Positions 34,644 to 43,425 are shown, counted from the stretch's first letter. The stretch is 64,000 nucleotides of DNA from Stappia sp. 28M-7 (GCF_014252955.1 NZ_JACMIA010000001.1:3494258-3558257), one strand, 5' to 3'. Translations and numbers: made by a program. The notes: generated from the letters alone by a model not told the origin.

Positions 34644-35681
34644 CTAGCCGCGCTCGAACAGCTCCACATGCAGCCGGTCGGCCGCCCGCCGGAACGGCCT
34701 CAACGCCTGCGTGAGCCGGCGATAGGGTGCGCGGGCCGGCGGGCGGATCGCCTCCGCCTCGGCCAACAGGGTCGGCGCCCCCTCCCCGCGCCCGGCAATC
34801 ACCTTCTGGAGCACCGGAAACACCTGATGCTCCTCCATCAGCCGGCGGCGGTTTTCGCGCATCGCCTCCTGCACCTCGGGCCGCGATACCGGATCGGCCT
34901 CCAGCACGTCCAGGAGCGTCTTCAGCGCCGTCCGGGGCCGGGTGATGTCCAGCGCGGTGAACCCGAGCGGATCGAAATAGGTCTCAACCCCCGGGCCGCC
35001 GGCGATGATGGGATAGGTCCCGGCGAGGAGCGGGTCGGCGAGCTTCTCCGTCCAGCAATGCGGATCGAGATTGTTTTCCAGGACAAGGTGATAGCGATAG
35101 CCGTCGAGGCCCTCGGCCTTGTCGGCGACCTCGCGAAAGCCTCGGCCGTAAATGTCGAGTCGCTCGCCCAGTATCGCCTTGGCACGCCGCAGGAAGCGAA
35201 GCCTGCGGACCTGGTTGCGGTTCAGTGTCTTGGTCGAGCAGACGGCGGAAATCAGTCCGCGCGCCGGCTCGCACGGCACGGGACGCGCGGCAAGTTCTGC
35301 AAAGCCGAGCCGCGTCGCCCCGCCAGCGGAGGCCCCGAGCCCCGTCCCGTAGAACCAGGGCGAGGACGGCTGCATGTGAAGGGCCTCGCCGTCGAAGCCC
35401 GGCAGGGGTGAGGATGTGACGGCAATTCCGAACTGCGAGATGAAGGCCGGATCGTAATGCTTGATCGACACCGGCTCGGGCAGGAAGACGATGCGGCGCT
35501 CGCGCGGCAACCGCGTCGCCAGCCCCCGCGGCGGCTGGTCGTAGACCACCAGCCAATCCGCGTCCTCCCCCGTGCCATTGCCGGGCGCAAGCCGGATATC
35601 GTCCCAACATCCGTCTCCCTCGCGGCTCTGGCGCAGGAGAAAATCAAACGATTGCGCTGCCGCGAGCTGAATGACGGTCAT
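34644..35681 (-). CDS. Fucosyltransferase-like glycosyltransferase (GT10)
   Basis: About 345 residues. The C-terminal half has the alpha-1,3-fucosyltransferase signature YRYHLVLENNLDPHCWTEKLADPLLAGTYPIIAGGPGVETYFDPLGF, i.e. the GDP-fucose binding loop with the conserved E-N and T-E-K. The N-terminal half is the variable acceptor domain. It probably adds fucose or a related sugar to a surface glycan. The start is placed at 35681 (MTVIQLAAAQ) because an ATG at 35816 lies beyond the terminator of the next gene upstream, which would end transcription between the two. Confidence 0.82.
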   Translation of the reverse strand: MTVIQLAAAQSFDFLLRQSREGDGCWDDIRLAPGNGTGEDADWLVVYDQPPRGLATRLPRERRIVFLPEPVSIKHYDPAFISQFGIAVTSSPLPGFDGEALHMQPSSPWFYGTGLGASAGGATRLGFAELAARPVPCEPARGLISAVCSTKTLNRNQVRRLRFLRRAKAILGERLDIYGRGFREVADKAEGLDGYRYHLVLENNLDPHCWTEKLADPLLAGTYPIIAGGPGVETYFDPLGFTALDITRPRTALKTLLDVLEADPVSRPEVQEAMRENRRRLMEEHQVFPVLQKVIAGRGEGAPTLLAEAEAIRPPARAPYRRLTQALRPFRRAADRLHVELFERG

Positions 35682-35769
35682 GCCCGAAAAGCCATATGTT
35701 GCGAGTCCCGCTGGAAAATTCGACTTCCGCAGCGTTACCGCATGGCGACGCCTTGGCAAGGCCGGAATG

Positions 35770-35808
35770 AAAAAAGGCCGCCGCCGGAAGAGGTTCTGGC
35801 GACGGCCG
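35770..35808 (-). terminator. Rho-independent terminator after BA14K copy 3
   Basis: On the minus strand, GGCCGTCGCCAGAA pairs with TTCCGGCGGCGGCC (one G-T wobble, one mismatch) and runs into TTTTTT. It sets the 5' limit of the fucosyltransferase gene. Confidence 0.8.
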
Positions 35809-35834
35809 TCGATCATGACGTCGTATGCATGCTC

Positions 35835-36245
35835 TTAGCGGATATAGGGCGAGATGCAGGGACGACGCGGCCCGTTATAGGGCTGGAAGCTGTTGTCATA
35901 GGCCCGGTAGGACCGGTACCGTTGGTTGCACCAGGCAAAATGGGCCCTCGGAAAGCCGCGCGCACGCGGCCGCACGCGATAGCGCGGACGCGGTGCATAG
36001 ACCGGCGGACCCCAGCGATACCGCGGGCGCCAGCGGTGGCGCGGACGCACCCGGTGCGGCCGGCCGCGATGCCAGGTCTTCTCGACAAGGCCGCCCTGAC
36101 GGGCATCGGGCGCCACATCGACGAGCGGAGCAAGCGCCCTCGCAGCATTGCCGGCTGCGGCAGCCTCGGCCGGCGCACCGGATCCGAAGCCGATCATGGA
36201 GGCAACGGCAATCGCCGCCACCGCGCAAGTGTGTCTGAAACGCAT
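35835..36245 (-). CDS. BA14K-family protein (copy 3)
   Basis: Protein of 136 residues: signal peptide (about 1-32), a Pro/Arg-rich spacer ([20 protein letters not shown]) and a C-terminal BA14K-like domain [28 protein letters not shown]. The first WYRYC of the domain is replaced by HFAWC, so it is more diverged than the two tandem copies at 10.6 and 11.5 kb. AAAGGAGAC precedes the ATG at 36245. The open frame extends upstream to 36389, but without a ribosome site and in front of the signal peptide. Located beside the glycan genes, which fits a carbohydrate-binding envelope role. Confidence 0.78.
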   Translation of the reverse strand: MRFRHTCAVAAIAVASMIGFGSGAPAEAAAAGNAARALAPLVDVAPDARQGGLVEKTWHRGRPHRVRPRHRWRPRYRWGPPVYAPRPRYRVRPRARGFPRAHFAWCNQRYRSYRAYDNSFQPYNGPRRPCISPYIR

Positions 36246-36562
36246 GGTCCTGTCTCCTTTCGGCCTTGCGGTCCGGACCGCTGGTCCGGCAGCAGGCGCT
36301 GCCGGCGGGGGAAAGCGATACGGACAATCTCGCGGCGCCTTGCAGAGGTCTTCCGCGACACGACCCGACGCCTCGGCGTCGCACACCATCGCGATCAGCG
36401 ATCATGATGGAAGAAGTTTAGTCCCGCGAGCAGGGCAGGACTGTGACGCAGATCATGCCGGCGACGTTCACATCCTAGAACGCTGCGTCGCCTCGGGAAG
36501 TTCCGCACATCTTGCCATTTGGCGTGAAAATACTATATCCTGTCAAATGACAGGAGACCTCC
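36246..36562. other. Divergent intergenic region between BA14K copy 3 and the Xre-RES pair
   Basis: About 317 bases. It includes promoter elements and the operator-like palindrome for the toxin-antitoxin pair on the right. No further gene is supported. Confidence 0.6.
36531..36556 (+). promoter_or_regulatory. Operator-like palindrome over the promoter and ribosome site of the Xre-RES operon
   Basis: CCTGTCA-AA-TGACAGG at 36539-36554 is an inverted repeat with 7-bp arms. It directly follows a -10-like TACTATAT (36531-36538) and its right arm overlaps the AGGAG ribosome site (36552-36556) of the antitoxin gene. This position suits autorepression by the antitoxin or the complex. Promoter -35 TTGCCA at 36512 is poorly spaced and uncertain. 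Confidence 0.6.
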
Positions 36563-36976
36563 ATGCCCGCACTTCGCCCCGTATCGCCCGTAACGCCCGA
36601 ACCGCTCCCCCAGTTTTCAACTGCGGAAGTCCGCGCCATGCAGCGGGCGGTGGTCAATCTCTTCGAGCGCTGGGGGATCACCGACGAGCAGGCCAGCCGT
36701 CTCCTCGGCGATATCTCGGTACGCACCTACCAGCGCTGGAAGGCGGGCTCGCCCGGCCGCGCCGGCATCGACCTTGCCGAGCGCATGTCCAACCTCCTGG
36801 GCATCCACAAGGCCCTGCGCCTGCTGTTTCGCGAGGCAGAGCGCGGTTATGGCTGGGTGACGCGCCCCAACGCGGACTTCGCGGGCCGCTCCGCCCTCGA
36901 CGTGATGCTGGACGGACGCATCACCGACCTGATGCGGGTCCGCCGCTATCTCGACGCCAGACGCGGCCAGTGGTGA
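36563..36976 (+). CDS. Xre/MbcA/ParS-family antitoxin
   Basis: Protein of 137 residues. The N-terminal half is an Xre-like helix-turn-helix (FERWGITDEQASRLLGDISVRTYQRWKAG); the C-terminal half is the DUF2384 toxin-binding domain (LAERMSNLLGIHKALRLLFREAERGYGWVTRPNADFAGRSALDVMLDG). It neutralises the RES toxin encoded two bases downstream. The helix-turn-helix and the palindrome ahead of the gene fit autoregulation. CAGGAG precedes the ATG at six bases. Confidence 0.92.
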   Translation: MPALRPVSPVTPEPLPQFSTAEVRAMQRAVVNLFERWGITDEQASRLLGDISVRTYQRWKAGSPGRAGIDLAERMSNLLGIHKALRLLFREAERGYGWVTRPNADFAGRSALDVMLDGRITDLMRVRRYLDARRGQW

Positions 36977-36978
36977 CG

Positions 36979-37719
36979 ATGTCTCCGCCCCTGCCCGCAA
37001 GCCTTGCCACCACGCGGCTCGCCTGGCCGCGCTATCACCGGCTGATCAGCTCCGCCTATCCGCCCATCGACCTGTTCGAGGATATTGCCGACCCGGCCGA
37101 CTGGGAACTGCTCGCCGCCGCCGAGGCGAAAAGCAATCCGCGTGTCGCCGAGACGATCGGCTCGCTCGACCTCGTGCCGCCGGCGCGGCGGGTCAGCGGC
37201 CCCGGCGCCTCTTATGTGATGGCCCCGTTCACCCATGTCTCGCCGGAGCGCAAGGGACGGTTCCACGACGGCAGCTTCGGCGCCTTCTATGCGGCAAAGG
37301 CCTTCGACACCGCGCTGTTCGAGGTTGCCCATCATCAGGCGCGGTTCTTTGCAGCCACGGGCGAGGCGCCCGGCTGGATCGCCGACATGCGCGAACTGGT
37401 CGGGGAGATCGATGCGGAGCTGGTCGATCTGACCGCCGGAGATCCGGCCATCGCCCCCCTGCTCGATCCCGACGACTATGGCCCCTCCCAGGCCTTTGCG
37501 GCGGAAGCGCGCGCCGCCGGACACAACGGCATCGCCTATCCGAGCGTGCGCCATGCGGGTGGCACCTGCTTCGCGGCTTTCCATCCGGATGTGATGAGCG
37601 TGCCGATACAGGCGAGCCACCTCACCTGCCACTGGGACGGTGCCCGCATCGACATGGTCAAGATCCATGAGGCAGCGGGCGAAGACCGGCGTGGCCGGAT
37701 CTTCCGCATCGAGGCCTGA
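36979..37719 (+). CDS. RES-domain toxin (NAD-degrading)
   Basis: Protein of about 246 residues of the RES family. The named residues are visible: Arg in YHRLISSAYPP, Glu in DTALFEVAHHQARFF and Ser in IAYPSVRHAGG. RES toxins (MbcT, ParT, Res) phosphorolyse or ADP-ribosylate through NAD+, depleting NAD or modifying PRPP synthetase. The gene follows the antitoxin stop by two bases (ATG 36979; a GTG at 36973 overlaps it). Length exceeds small RES toxins (about 180), with an N-terminal extension. Antitoxin first, toxin second is the usual order. Confidence 0.9.
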   Translation: MSPPLPASLATTRLAWPRYHRLISSAYPPIDLFEDIADPADWELLAAAEAKSNPRVAETIGSLDLVPPARRVSGPGASYVMAPFTHVSPERKGRFHDGSFGAFYAAKAFDTALFEVAHHQARFFAATGEAPGWIADMRELVGEIDAELVDLTAGDPAIAPLLDPDDYGPSQAFAAEARAAGHNGIAYPSVRHAGGTCFAAFHPDVMSVPIQASHLTCHWDGARIDMVKIHEAAGEDRRGRIFRIEA

Positions 37720-37728
37720 CCTGCAGCC

Positions 37729-39180
37729 TCAGGCCGGCAAGGTCTCGCCCGTTTCCACCCTGTCCCGGCCGTTCCTCTTGGCCGCATAGAGCAGCTTGTC
37801 GGCCACCGGCAGAAGCTCGTCGATACCGCGCCCATCTCCCTGCGGAATGGAGAGGAGGCCGATGCTTGCCGTCACCACCAGGAAACCGCCATTCTCCAGC
37901 GGGATGGGAGTGCTGACCAGGTTGCGGATACGCTCCGCGAGCCCCAGCGCGTGCTGCGGGCTGCAATTGGGCACGAGGATGGCGAACTCCTCGCCGCCCA
38001 TGCGCCCCAGAAGATCGCCGGTGCGCAAACATCCTCTCGCATGCTCGCCGAAACAGGCCAGAGCCCTGTCCCCTGCCGCATGACCGAACCGGTCGTTGAC
38101 CGCCTTGAAGTGATCGAGATCGACCATCATCAAGGCGAAGGGAACGTCTGCGCGCTTATCCAGAATGCCTTGCGCGGTCGCGCGGAAGGAGTCGCGGTTG
38201 CGCGCGCCTGTCAGCGGGTCGTGCATGGCCATGTGATGGAGACGCGCCAGCAACTCGTTGCGGCCCTGCATGACGCAGGCGAGCATGATCGGCGCGAGCG
38301 CGACCAGCGAAATCCCCAGCCGGATCGAGACCAGATCCACTTCGTTGTCCGGGACGAACTGGCTGCCGACCAGGCCCGTGGATACGGCAGCGAGCGTCCA
38401 CACGCCGGAAATCAGGGTGAGAGCCGCTGTCGGGAAGATGGGGTAGACGATCGCGCACCAAAGCAGGGCGGGAACCGGAAAGGCGACGGAGCCGGCCCCG
38501 CCGATCAACGACGCGGCGCCTCCGGCTGCGATCACCGCCAGAACGGGCAAGATATCGGCGCCCCGGATGGAAAGCCGCGAGGTCTTCCAGCGCCCGGCCA
38601 GCGTCGCCAGGGGCGGAGCCGAGAGCAGGACGGGCAAGATGGTGACGTAGTTGACGAACTCCGTGGCGAACCAGAACGACCAGCCGGTCGCAATGCTGCG
38701 CTGAAACAGCAGCGGGTTCGCCAGCATGCCGAACAGACCGGCAGAGGCCGCCGCCGCAGCAGCAATGAAGGCCAGCCAGAGCACGGATACCGGCTCCTTG
38801 AGCGCGCGTATCCTGTCCGGATGCCACAAATGCACGGCATACCCCACGCCTACACCGAAGAGGTTCGCGGCGGTGAGAACCGCAGTCATCTTGAGCGACG
38901 AGCCGGTCATCAGATCTGCGGCCATGTAGGCGATCGCCGCGCAAATCCAGCCGGATAGCCGCGCCGCTCCGGGCACGCGGATGAGCATCGCGAGCAGGAT
39001 CGCGTTGGCGGGCCAGAGAGTCGCAAGGAAATCAGCCGGCCGCGTGTAGATGCCGAACAGGCAGGCAACCAGAACCACCGCCCCTATCAGCAGCGGCGTT
39101 CCCAGAGCAAGCGCGCCGCGTCGCCCATCGGCGCTTCTTTCAGGCGAAGTATCGGCACTCAAGGACACGGCGCCTCTCAC
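37729..39180 (-). CDS. MASE1-GGDEF diguanylate cyclase
   Basis: Protein of about 483 residues making c-di-GMP from two GTP. The N-terminal half (about 25-310) is a MASE1-like sensor with eight membrane helices (LWPANAILLAMLIRVPGAA). The C-terminal GGDEF domain carries an active GRMGGEEFAIL near residue 395 and an inhibitory I-site RTGD five residues before it. The metal Asp region VDLDHFKAVNDRFGHAAGD is intact. No EAL domain. The start is GTG (39180, or 39168 with AGAGG upstream). Relevant to the PilZ-tailed receptor at 53.8 kb. Confidence 0.9.
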   Translation of the reverse strand: MRGAVSLSADTSPERSADGRRGALALGTPLLIGAVVLVACLFGIYTRPADFLATLWPANAILLAMLIRVPGAARLSGWICAAIAYMAADLMTGSSLKMTAVLTAANLFGVGVGYAVHLWHPDRIRALKEPVSVLWLAFIAAAAAASAGLFGMLANPLLFQRSIATGWSFWFATEFVNYVTILPVLLSAPPLATLAGRWKTSRLSIRGADILPVLAVIAAGGAASLIGGAGSVAFPVPALLWCAIVYPIFPTAALTLISGVWTLAAVSTGLVGSQFVPDNEVDLVSIRLGISLVALAPIMLACVMQGRNELLARLHHMAMHDPLTGARNRDSFRATAQGILDKRADVPFALMMVDLDHFKAVNDRFGHAAGDRALACFGEHARGCLRTGDLLGRMGGEEFAILVPNCSPQHALGLAERIRNLVSTPIPLENGGFLVVTASIGLLSIPQGDGRGIDELLPVADKLLYAAKRNGRDRVETGETLPA

Positions 39181-39495
39181 AGCACGGTTTGCAACCCGGC
39201 TCCCCTCGCGGAAACCAGATGAGAATTATGCGACATTTTGAATGAGATCAACGCCGAGCTGGCGGATACATTAATAAAAAGGACAAATACGAAAATATTC
39301 TAAATTCCCCCTGTCAAAACAAAGCAAAATCCCAGAAAAGTCAAATAAAAATCAGCAACCCCGGCACCAACGACAGCCTCCGCAGGAGAGCTACGCTTGT
39401 CACTGGACGTAGGGGAAAAGCACCGAATGCTCGAGGCATCGGCGCCCGTCCCGGGTCTCTTCCTGACGTGCGGAGTATTGTAATTTATACGGATG
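39181..39495. other. AT-rich intergenic region
   Basis: About 315 bases between two minus-strand genes. The segment 39235-39360 is strikingly AT-rich (runs of A and T, TTAATAAAAAGGACAAATACG), unlike the flanking genes. On the minus strand TTTTGACAGGGGG could be a -35. No gene, terminator or repeat could be supported. Confidence 0.5.
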
Positions 39496-40503
39496 TCATT
39501 CTTGGGCCATATGCGGATCGGCAAGCGCCGCGCTCGGCCGGCTGACCGGCACCGACGTGCGGGAGGTACGCCGCGACAGGGCCTCCTCGCCATCGCGCTG
39601 CAACAGGCGGCGGAAGGCCGGGTGCATGCCGCCGTCGGAATAGGCCGGCGCGTTGAGGGCAAGACCGCTGGAGATCAGCGACTGCATCGCCACCCGGTCC
39701 GCCTCCGACTTGCTCGCCACCGCTTCCGGCACCTTGCTGACCGCCGGGGGGCAGGCCGCAAGCGGGTCCCTCGGCTCGCCGCCCACGAATTCCTTGTCGA
39801 AGACATAGCGGCCGCCGCACATGGAGACCTTCGGCGGCTGACGGGTGACCTCGAAAATGTCGTAGCCGGTCTTGAGATTGCTCCAGAACGCGAAATTCCC
39901 GTCGTTGCGGTGCCGCGCCATGTTCGCTGGCGTCATGCGGAAGGGAAACACCTGGACCTGGAAAGCGGACTGCCCGCCCTTCAGCGCCTCGCGCACCACC
40001 GGGTAGATTTCCTCCACGCCCTCGTCGGTGAGCGCGTAGCAGCCCGAGGACGAACAGGCCCCGTGCACCATCAGCGCGCTGCCGGAATACCCGAGAGCCC
40101 GTTCCAGCTTGTTGGGAAAGCCGAGATTGAAGGCCAGATAGTACTGCGAGCGCGGGTTCAGAAGGCCGGCATTGACGTGATAGAAGCCCTCCGGCGCCTG
40201 GCGGTCGCCCTGCTTGCGCTTGGGACCCAGCTTTCCGGACCAGCGGCAGATCGGATAGGTCTTGAGCAGGGCGAACCGGCCCGAGCGGTCTTTTTTCCAG
40301 ACCTCGAGCTCGCTCTCCTGCTTGAAGATTCGCACCACGACGGGCGCGGACGGCGACATCGACTTCTCCGACATCATCGAAAGAAGCTTCGAGGGGATCG
40401 GCTTCGAGCCCCTGCCGTCATCGGCATACTCGCTCGTCGCGCAGCCGCTCAACAGGGCTGCGATAACCAGGAAGGCAGCCGCTTTTGCAGGTTTAAACAT
40501 CAT
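39496..40503 (-). CDS. YkuD-domain lipoprotein (murein L,D-transpeptidase / DpaA-like)
   Basis: About 335 residues. A lipoprotein signal (AAAFLVIAALLSGC) predicts acylation. The YkuD catalytic motif is ALMVHGACSSSGCYALTDEGVEEIY, with the active Cys in SSSGC and the His in VHG. The length and the YPICRWSGKLGPKRKQGDRQAPEGFY region match the YafK/DpaA subgroup, which cleaves or makes bonds at peptidoglycan stem peptides; DpaA cuts the Lpp-peptidoglycan link. The tail after residue 250 is low-complexity and Ser/Arg-rich. Start at 40503 or 40500 (ATGATG); the frame is open to 40560 without a ribosome site. Confidence 0.85.
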   Translation of the reverse strand: MMFKPAKAAAFLVIAALLSGCATSEYADDGRGSKPIPSKLLSMMSEKSMSPSAPVVVRIFKQESELEVWKKDRSGRFALLKTYPICRWSGKLGPKRKQGDRQAPEGFYHVNAGLLNPRSQYYLAFNLGFPNKLERALGYSGSALMVHGACSSSGCYALTDEGVEEIYPVVREALKGGQSAFQVQVFPFRMTPANMARHRNDGNFAFWSNLKTGYDIFEVTRQPPKVSMCGGRYVFDKEFVGGEPRDPLAACPPAVSKVPEAVASKSEADRVAMQSLISSGLALNAPAYSDGGMHPAFRRLLQRDGEEALSRRTSRTSVPVSRPSAALADPHMAQE

Positions 40504-40663
40504 TCGCTTGCCAGGATCTCGTTCGTGCCGCCCCGCCCGCCGACAGATGTCCAGTCTCATCGGTCACGGTTAATGCCAAGTTGCTCGCGCCGCAATTCGC
40601 GATTGCGTGAACTTGACGCCGCACCGCCGGCAGGCCCATATCTCTAGAAACTGGAGGTTTGCG

Positions 40664-41077
40664 ATGTACTCTATCGGCGATCTTTCGCGGCAGACCGGCG
40701 TCAAGGTGCCGACGATCCGCTATTACGAGCAGATGGGCCTGCTGGAGGCCGCCGGCCGTACCGAAGGCAACCAGCGGCGCTACGACGCGGCGCATCTCGA
40801 CCGGCTCGCCTTCATCAAGCATGCCCGCGACCTCGGCTTCACACTGGAGGCGGTCCGCGAGCTGATCGACCTCAGCGGCCACCCGGAGCGCCCCTGCACC
40901 CACGCCGACGAGATTGCCGCGCGCCAGCTCGACATCGTCCGCGACAAGATCGCGCGGCTGCAGCGGCTGGAAGGCGAACTGGCCCGCATGGTCGGCACCT
41001 GTCACGGCGATCACGTCAGGGATTGCTACGTGATCCGCTCGCTGGCCAATCACGAGATGTGCAGCACCGACCATTGA
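40664..41077 (+). CDS. MerR-family heavy-metal regulator (ZntR/CadR/PbrR type)
   Basis: Protein of 137 residues: winged helix (IGDLSRQTGVKVPTIRYYEQMGLLEAAGRTEGNQRRY), a dimerisation coil, and a metal-binding tail. Candidate metal ligands are C78 in ERPCTHADEI, C113 and H114 in GTCHGDHVRDC, C121 and C133. C78, C113 and C121 match the pattern of zinc, cadmium or lead sensors rather than CueR. It should twist the MerR-type promoter downstream and switch on the P-type ATPase gene. The ATG at 40664 has GGAGG upstream; 40607 is a non-used in-frame ATG. Confidence 0.9.
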   Translation: MYSIGDLSRQTGVKVPTIRYYEQMGLLEAAGRTEGNQRRYDAAHLDRLAFIKHARDLGFTLEAVRELIDLSGHPERPCTHADEIAARQLDIVRDKIARLQRLEGELARMVGTCHGDHVRDCYVIRSLANHEMCSTDH

Positions 41078-41127
41078 CCCCCGGCCCTCCCTGGATATCG
41101 CTCGAGGAAAAAACTGCGTTGCAGCCC

Positions 41128-41158
41128 TTGATCCTCTAGTCGCTAGAGGTCTTATGGT
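41128..41158 (+). promoter_or_regulatory. MerR-type promoter/operator of the metal ATPase gene
   Basis: -35 TTGATC (41128-41133) and -10 TATGGT (41153-41158) are separated by 19 bp, the over-long spacer typical for MerR-activated promoters. The spacer holds a perfect inverted repeat CCTCTAG-TCG-CTAGAGG (41133-41149), matching the operator form of the ZntR/PbrR/CadR group. It lies after the regulator gene and in front of the ATPase gene. Confidence 0.88.
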
Positions 41159-41187
41159 CCTGCTCCTGACCAACAGGAGTTGACGAA

Positions 41188-43425
41188 ATGAGCGCTACCG
41201 ACCGCCTTGCCCGCTTCCGCGTGGAAGGGATGGATTGCGCCAGCTGCGCTACCAAGATCGACCGCGCTGTCCGCCGCCTGCCGGACATCGCCGATGTCCG
41301 CGTGTCGGTGGTCGCCGGCACCATGACCGTGACCCATGGCGAGGCTGCCGATCTCGCCAAGGTCGCCCGCAAGGTCGACAGCCTCGGCTACCGGACCTCG
41401 CTGCTCGCCCGCGACGCGGCGGCCGACAAGACGGGCGAGGACGCCAACGACGGGGCCGCCAGCTGCAGCAGTCACGACCACCACGGCCACGACCATCACG
41501 GCCACGACCACAAGCACGACCATGGGAGCGACCATGGCCACCATCACGCGCGGATCGACGGCCCGTGGTGGCGCAGCCCCAAGGCGCGCCTGACGATCCT
41601 GTGCACCCTGGCGCTGGCCGCGGCCTTCGCTATTGCCCACATCTTCCCCCAGACTGCGTTCTGGAGCTTCACCCTCGCCATGGCGGTGGGTCTGGTACCG
41701 ATCGCCCGCCGCGCACTTGCCGGTGCACTGAACGGCAGTCCCTTTTCCATCGAGACCCTGATGACGGTGGCTGCGGCCGGTGCCGTCGTCATCGATGCTG
41801 CCGAGGAAGCGGCCGTTGTCGTCGTGCTGTTTCTGATCGGCGAGCTGCTGGAGGGCATCGCCACCGGCCGCGCCCGTGCCTCGATCCGCGCCCTTGCCGA
41901 CCTGATGCCGAAAACCGCCCTTCTGGAACGGAACGGCACGACCGAGACCGTCCCGGCCGACAGCCTTGCCGTCGGGGCTGTGGTGCTGGTGCGTCCCGGC
42001 GACCGGGTCCCGGCCGACGGCACCGTCCTGTCGGGTGAAAGCGCCGTCGACGAGGCTCCCGTGACCGGCGAATCCGTGCCAAAGCGCAAGGAGCCCGGCG
42101 ACACGGTCTTTGCCGGCACGGTGAACCAGGAAGGCGTCCTGCGGGTGGAAGTCACCGCCGCAGCCGCCGACAACACCATCTCCCGCGTCATCGCCCTCGT
42201 CGAGGAGGCTCAGGAGTCCAAGGCTCCAACCGAGCGCTTCATCGATCGTTTCTCGCGCTACTACACGCCGGGCGTCATGGTCGTTGCCGCATTGATCGCC
42301 GTGCTCCCGCCGCTCGTCGGCGGGGCGGAATGGGCTACATGGATCTATCGCGGCCTTGCGGTCCTGTTGATCGGCTGTCCCTGCGCCCTGGTCATCTCGA
42401 CCCCGGCCGCCATCGCCGCCGCGCTGTCGGCCGGTGCCCGCCGCGGCCTCCTGATGAAGGGCGGCGCCGTGCTGGAGGGGCTCGGCCACATCGATCATGC
42501 CGCTTTCGACAAGACCGGCACGCTCACCGAGGGCAAGCCGCAGGTGACGGATATTGCCGGCATCGGCATGGACGAGCGCGAGGTGCTGCGCCTTGCCGCC
42601 GCCCTGGAGGCGGGATCGAGCCATCCGCTGGCCCGCGCCATCCTCGCCCGCGCCGAGCGCGAAGGCATCGCCATCACCCCCGCCTCGGACGCGGCGGCCC
42701 TTGGCGGCAAGGGCGTTACCGGCACGCTGGACGGGCGCCGGCTTCTCCTGGCCTCGCCCCGTGCCGCCGCCGAGACCGCCCCGCTCGAGGGCGCTCTGGA
42801 GGCACGGGTCGCCGCGCTCAACGACGCCGGCAAGACCGTCTCGCTGCTGCTGGCCGACGGCAAGATCGTCGGCCTCCTCGCCCTGCGCGACGAGCCGCGC
42901 GAGGATGCGGTCGAGGGTCTCGCGGCCCTGCGCCGGCTGGGGGCAGAGGCGGTGATGCTGACCGGCGACAACGCCCGCACCGCGAAAGCCATTGGCGGGA
43001 CGCTCGGCATCGAGGTCCATGCAGAGCTGCTGCCTCAGGACAAGCAGCGGATCGTCGGGGAGATGCGTGCGAAAGGCTATCGGGTCGCCAAGGTCGGCGA
43101 CGGCATCAACGATGCTCCCGCGCTTGCCGCTGCCGATATCGGCATCGCCATGGGCGGCGGCACCGACGTCGCGCTGGAAACCGCCGACGCGGCAATCCTG
43201 CATGGCCGCGTCACCGACGTTGCCGACATGATCGCCCTGTCGCGGGCGACCATGCGCAACATCTGGCAGAACATCACCATCGCGCTCGGCCTGAAGGCCG
43301 TCTTCCTGGTGACCACCGTGCTCGGCGTCACCGGCCTGTGGCCAGCGATCCTTGCCGATACAGGCGCCACCGTTCTGGTGACCGCCAACGCGATGCGCCT
43401 GCTCGCCTGGCGCGGAATGAAGTGA
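41188..43425 (+). CDS. P1B-type zinc/cadmium/lead efflux ATPase
   Basis: Protein of 745 residues (ZntA/CadA type) exporting divalent heavy metals from the cytoplasm. In order: HMA metal-binding domain (GMDCASC, C17 and C20), a strongly His-rich linker (about 92-121, HDHHGHDHHGHDHKHDHG), eight membrane helices, the transport motif C397-P398-C399, phosphorylation site DKTGT at D441, the SSHPLA nucleotide-domain motif, and hinge GDGINDAP. The CPC plus one HMA and a His-rich segment favours Zn/Cd/Pb over Cu. Controlled by the MerR regulator 110 bases upstream. GGAG precedes the ATG. Confidence 0.94.
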   Translation: MSATDRLARFRVEGMDCASCATKIDRAVRRLPDIADVRVSVVAGTMTVTHGEAADLAKVARKVDSLGYRTSLLARDAAADKTGEDANDGAASCSSHDHHGHDHHGHDHKHDHGSDHGHHHARIDGPWWRSPKARLTILCTLALAAAFAIAHIFPQTAFWSFTLAMAVGLVPIARRALAGALNGSPFSIETLMTVAAAGAVVIDAAEEAAVVVVLFLIGELLEGIATGRARASIRALADLMPKTALLERNGTTETVPADSLAVGAVVLVRPGDRVPADGTVLSGESAVDEAPVTGESVPKRKEPGDTVFAGTVNQEGVLRVEVTAAAADNTISRVIALVEEAQESKAPTERFIDRFSRYYTPGVMVVAALIAVLPPLVGGAEWATWIYRGLAVLLIGCPCALVISTPAAIAAALSAGARRGLLMKGGAVLEGLGHIDHAAFDKTGTLTEGKPQVTDIAGIGMDEREVLRLAAALEAGSSHPLARAILARAEREGIAITPASDAAALGGKGVTGTLDGRRLLLASPRAAAETAPLEGALEARVAALNDAGKTVSLLLADGKIVGLLALRDEPREDAVEGLAALRRLGAEAVMLTGDNARTAKAIGGTLGIEVHAELLPQDKQRIVGEMRAKGYRVAKVGDGINDAPALAAADIGIAMGGGTDVALETADAAILHGRVTDVADMIALSRATMRNIWQNITIALGLKAVFLVTTVLGVTGLWPAILADTGATVLVTANAMRLLAWRGMK

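Noticed and set aside
36148-36978. In-frame extension upstream of the RES toxin
   Set aside because: Overlaps the divergent promoter and the antitoxin gene in another frame; toxin homology begins after 36979.
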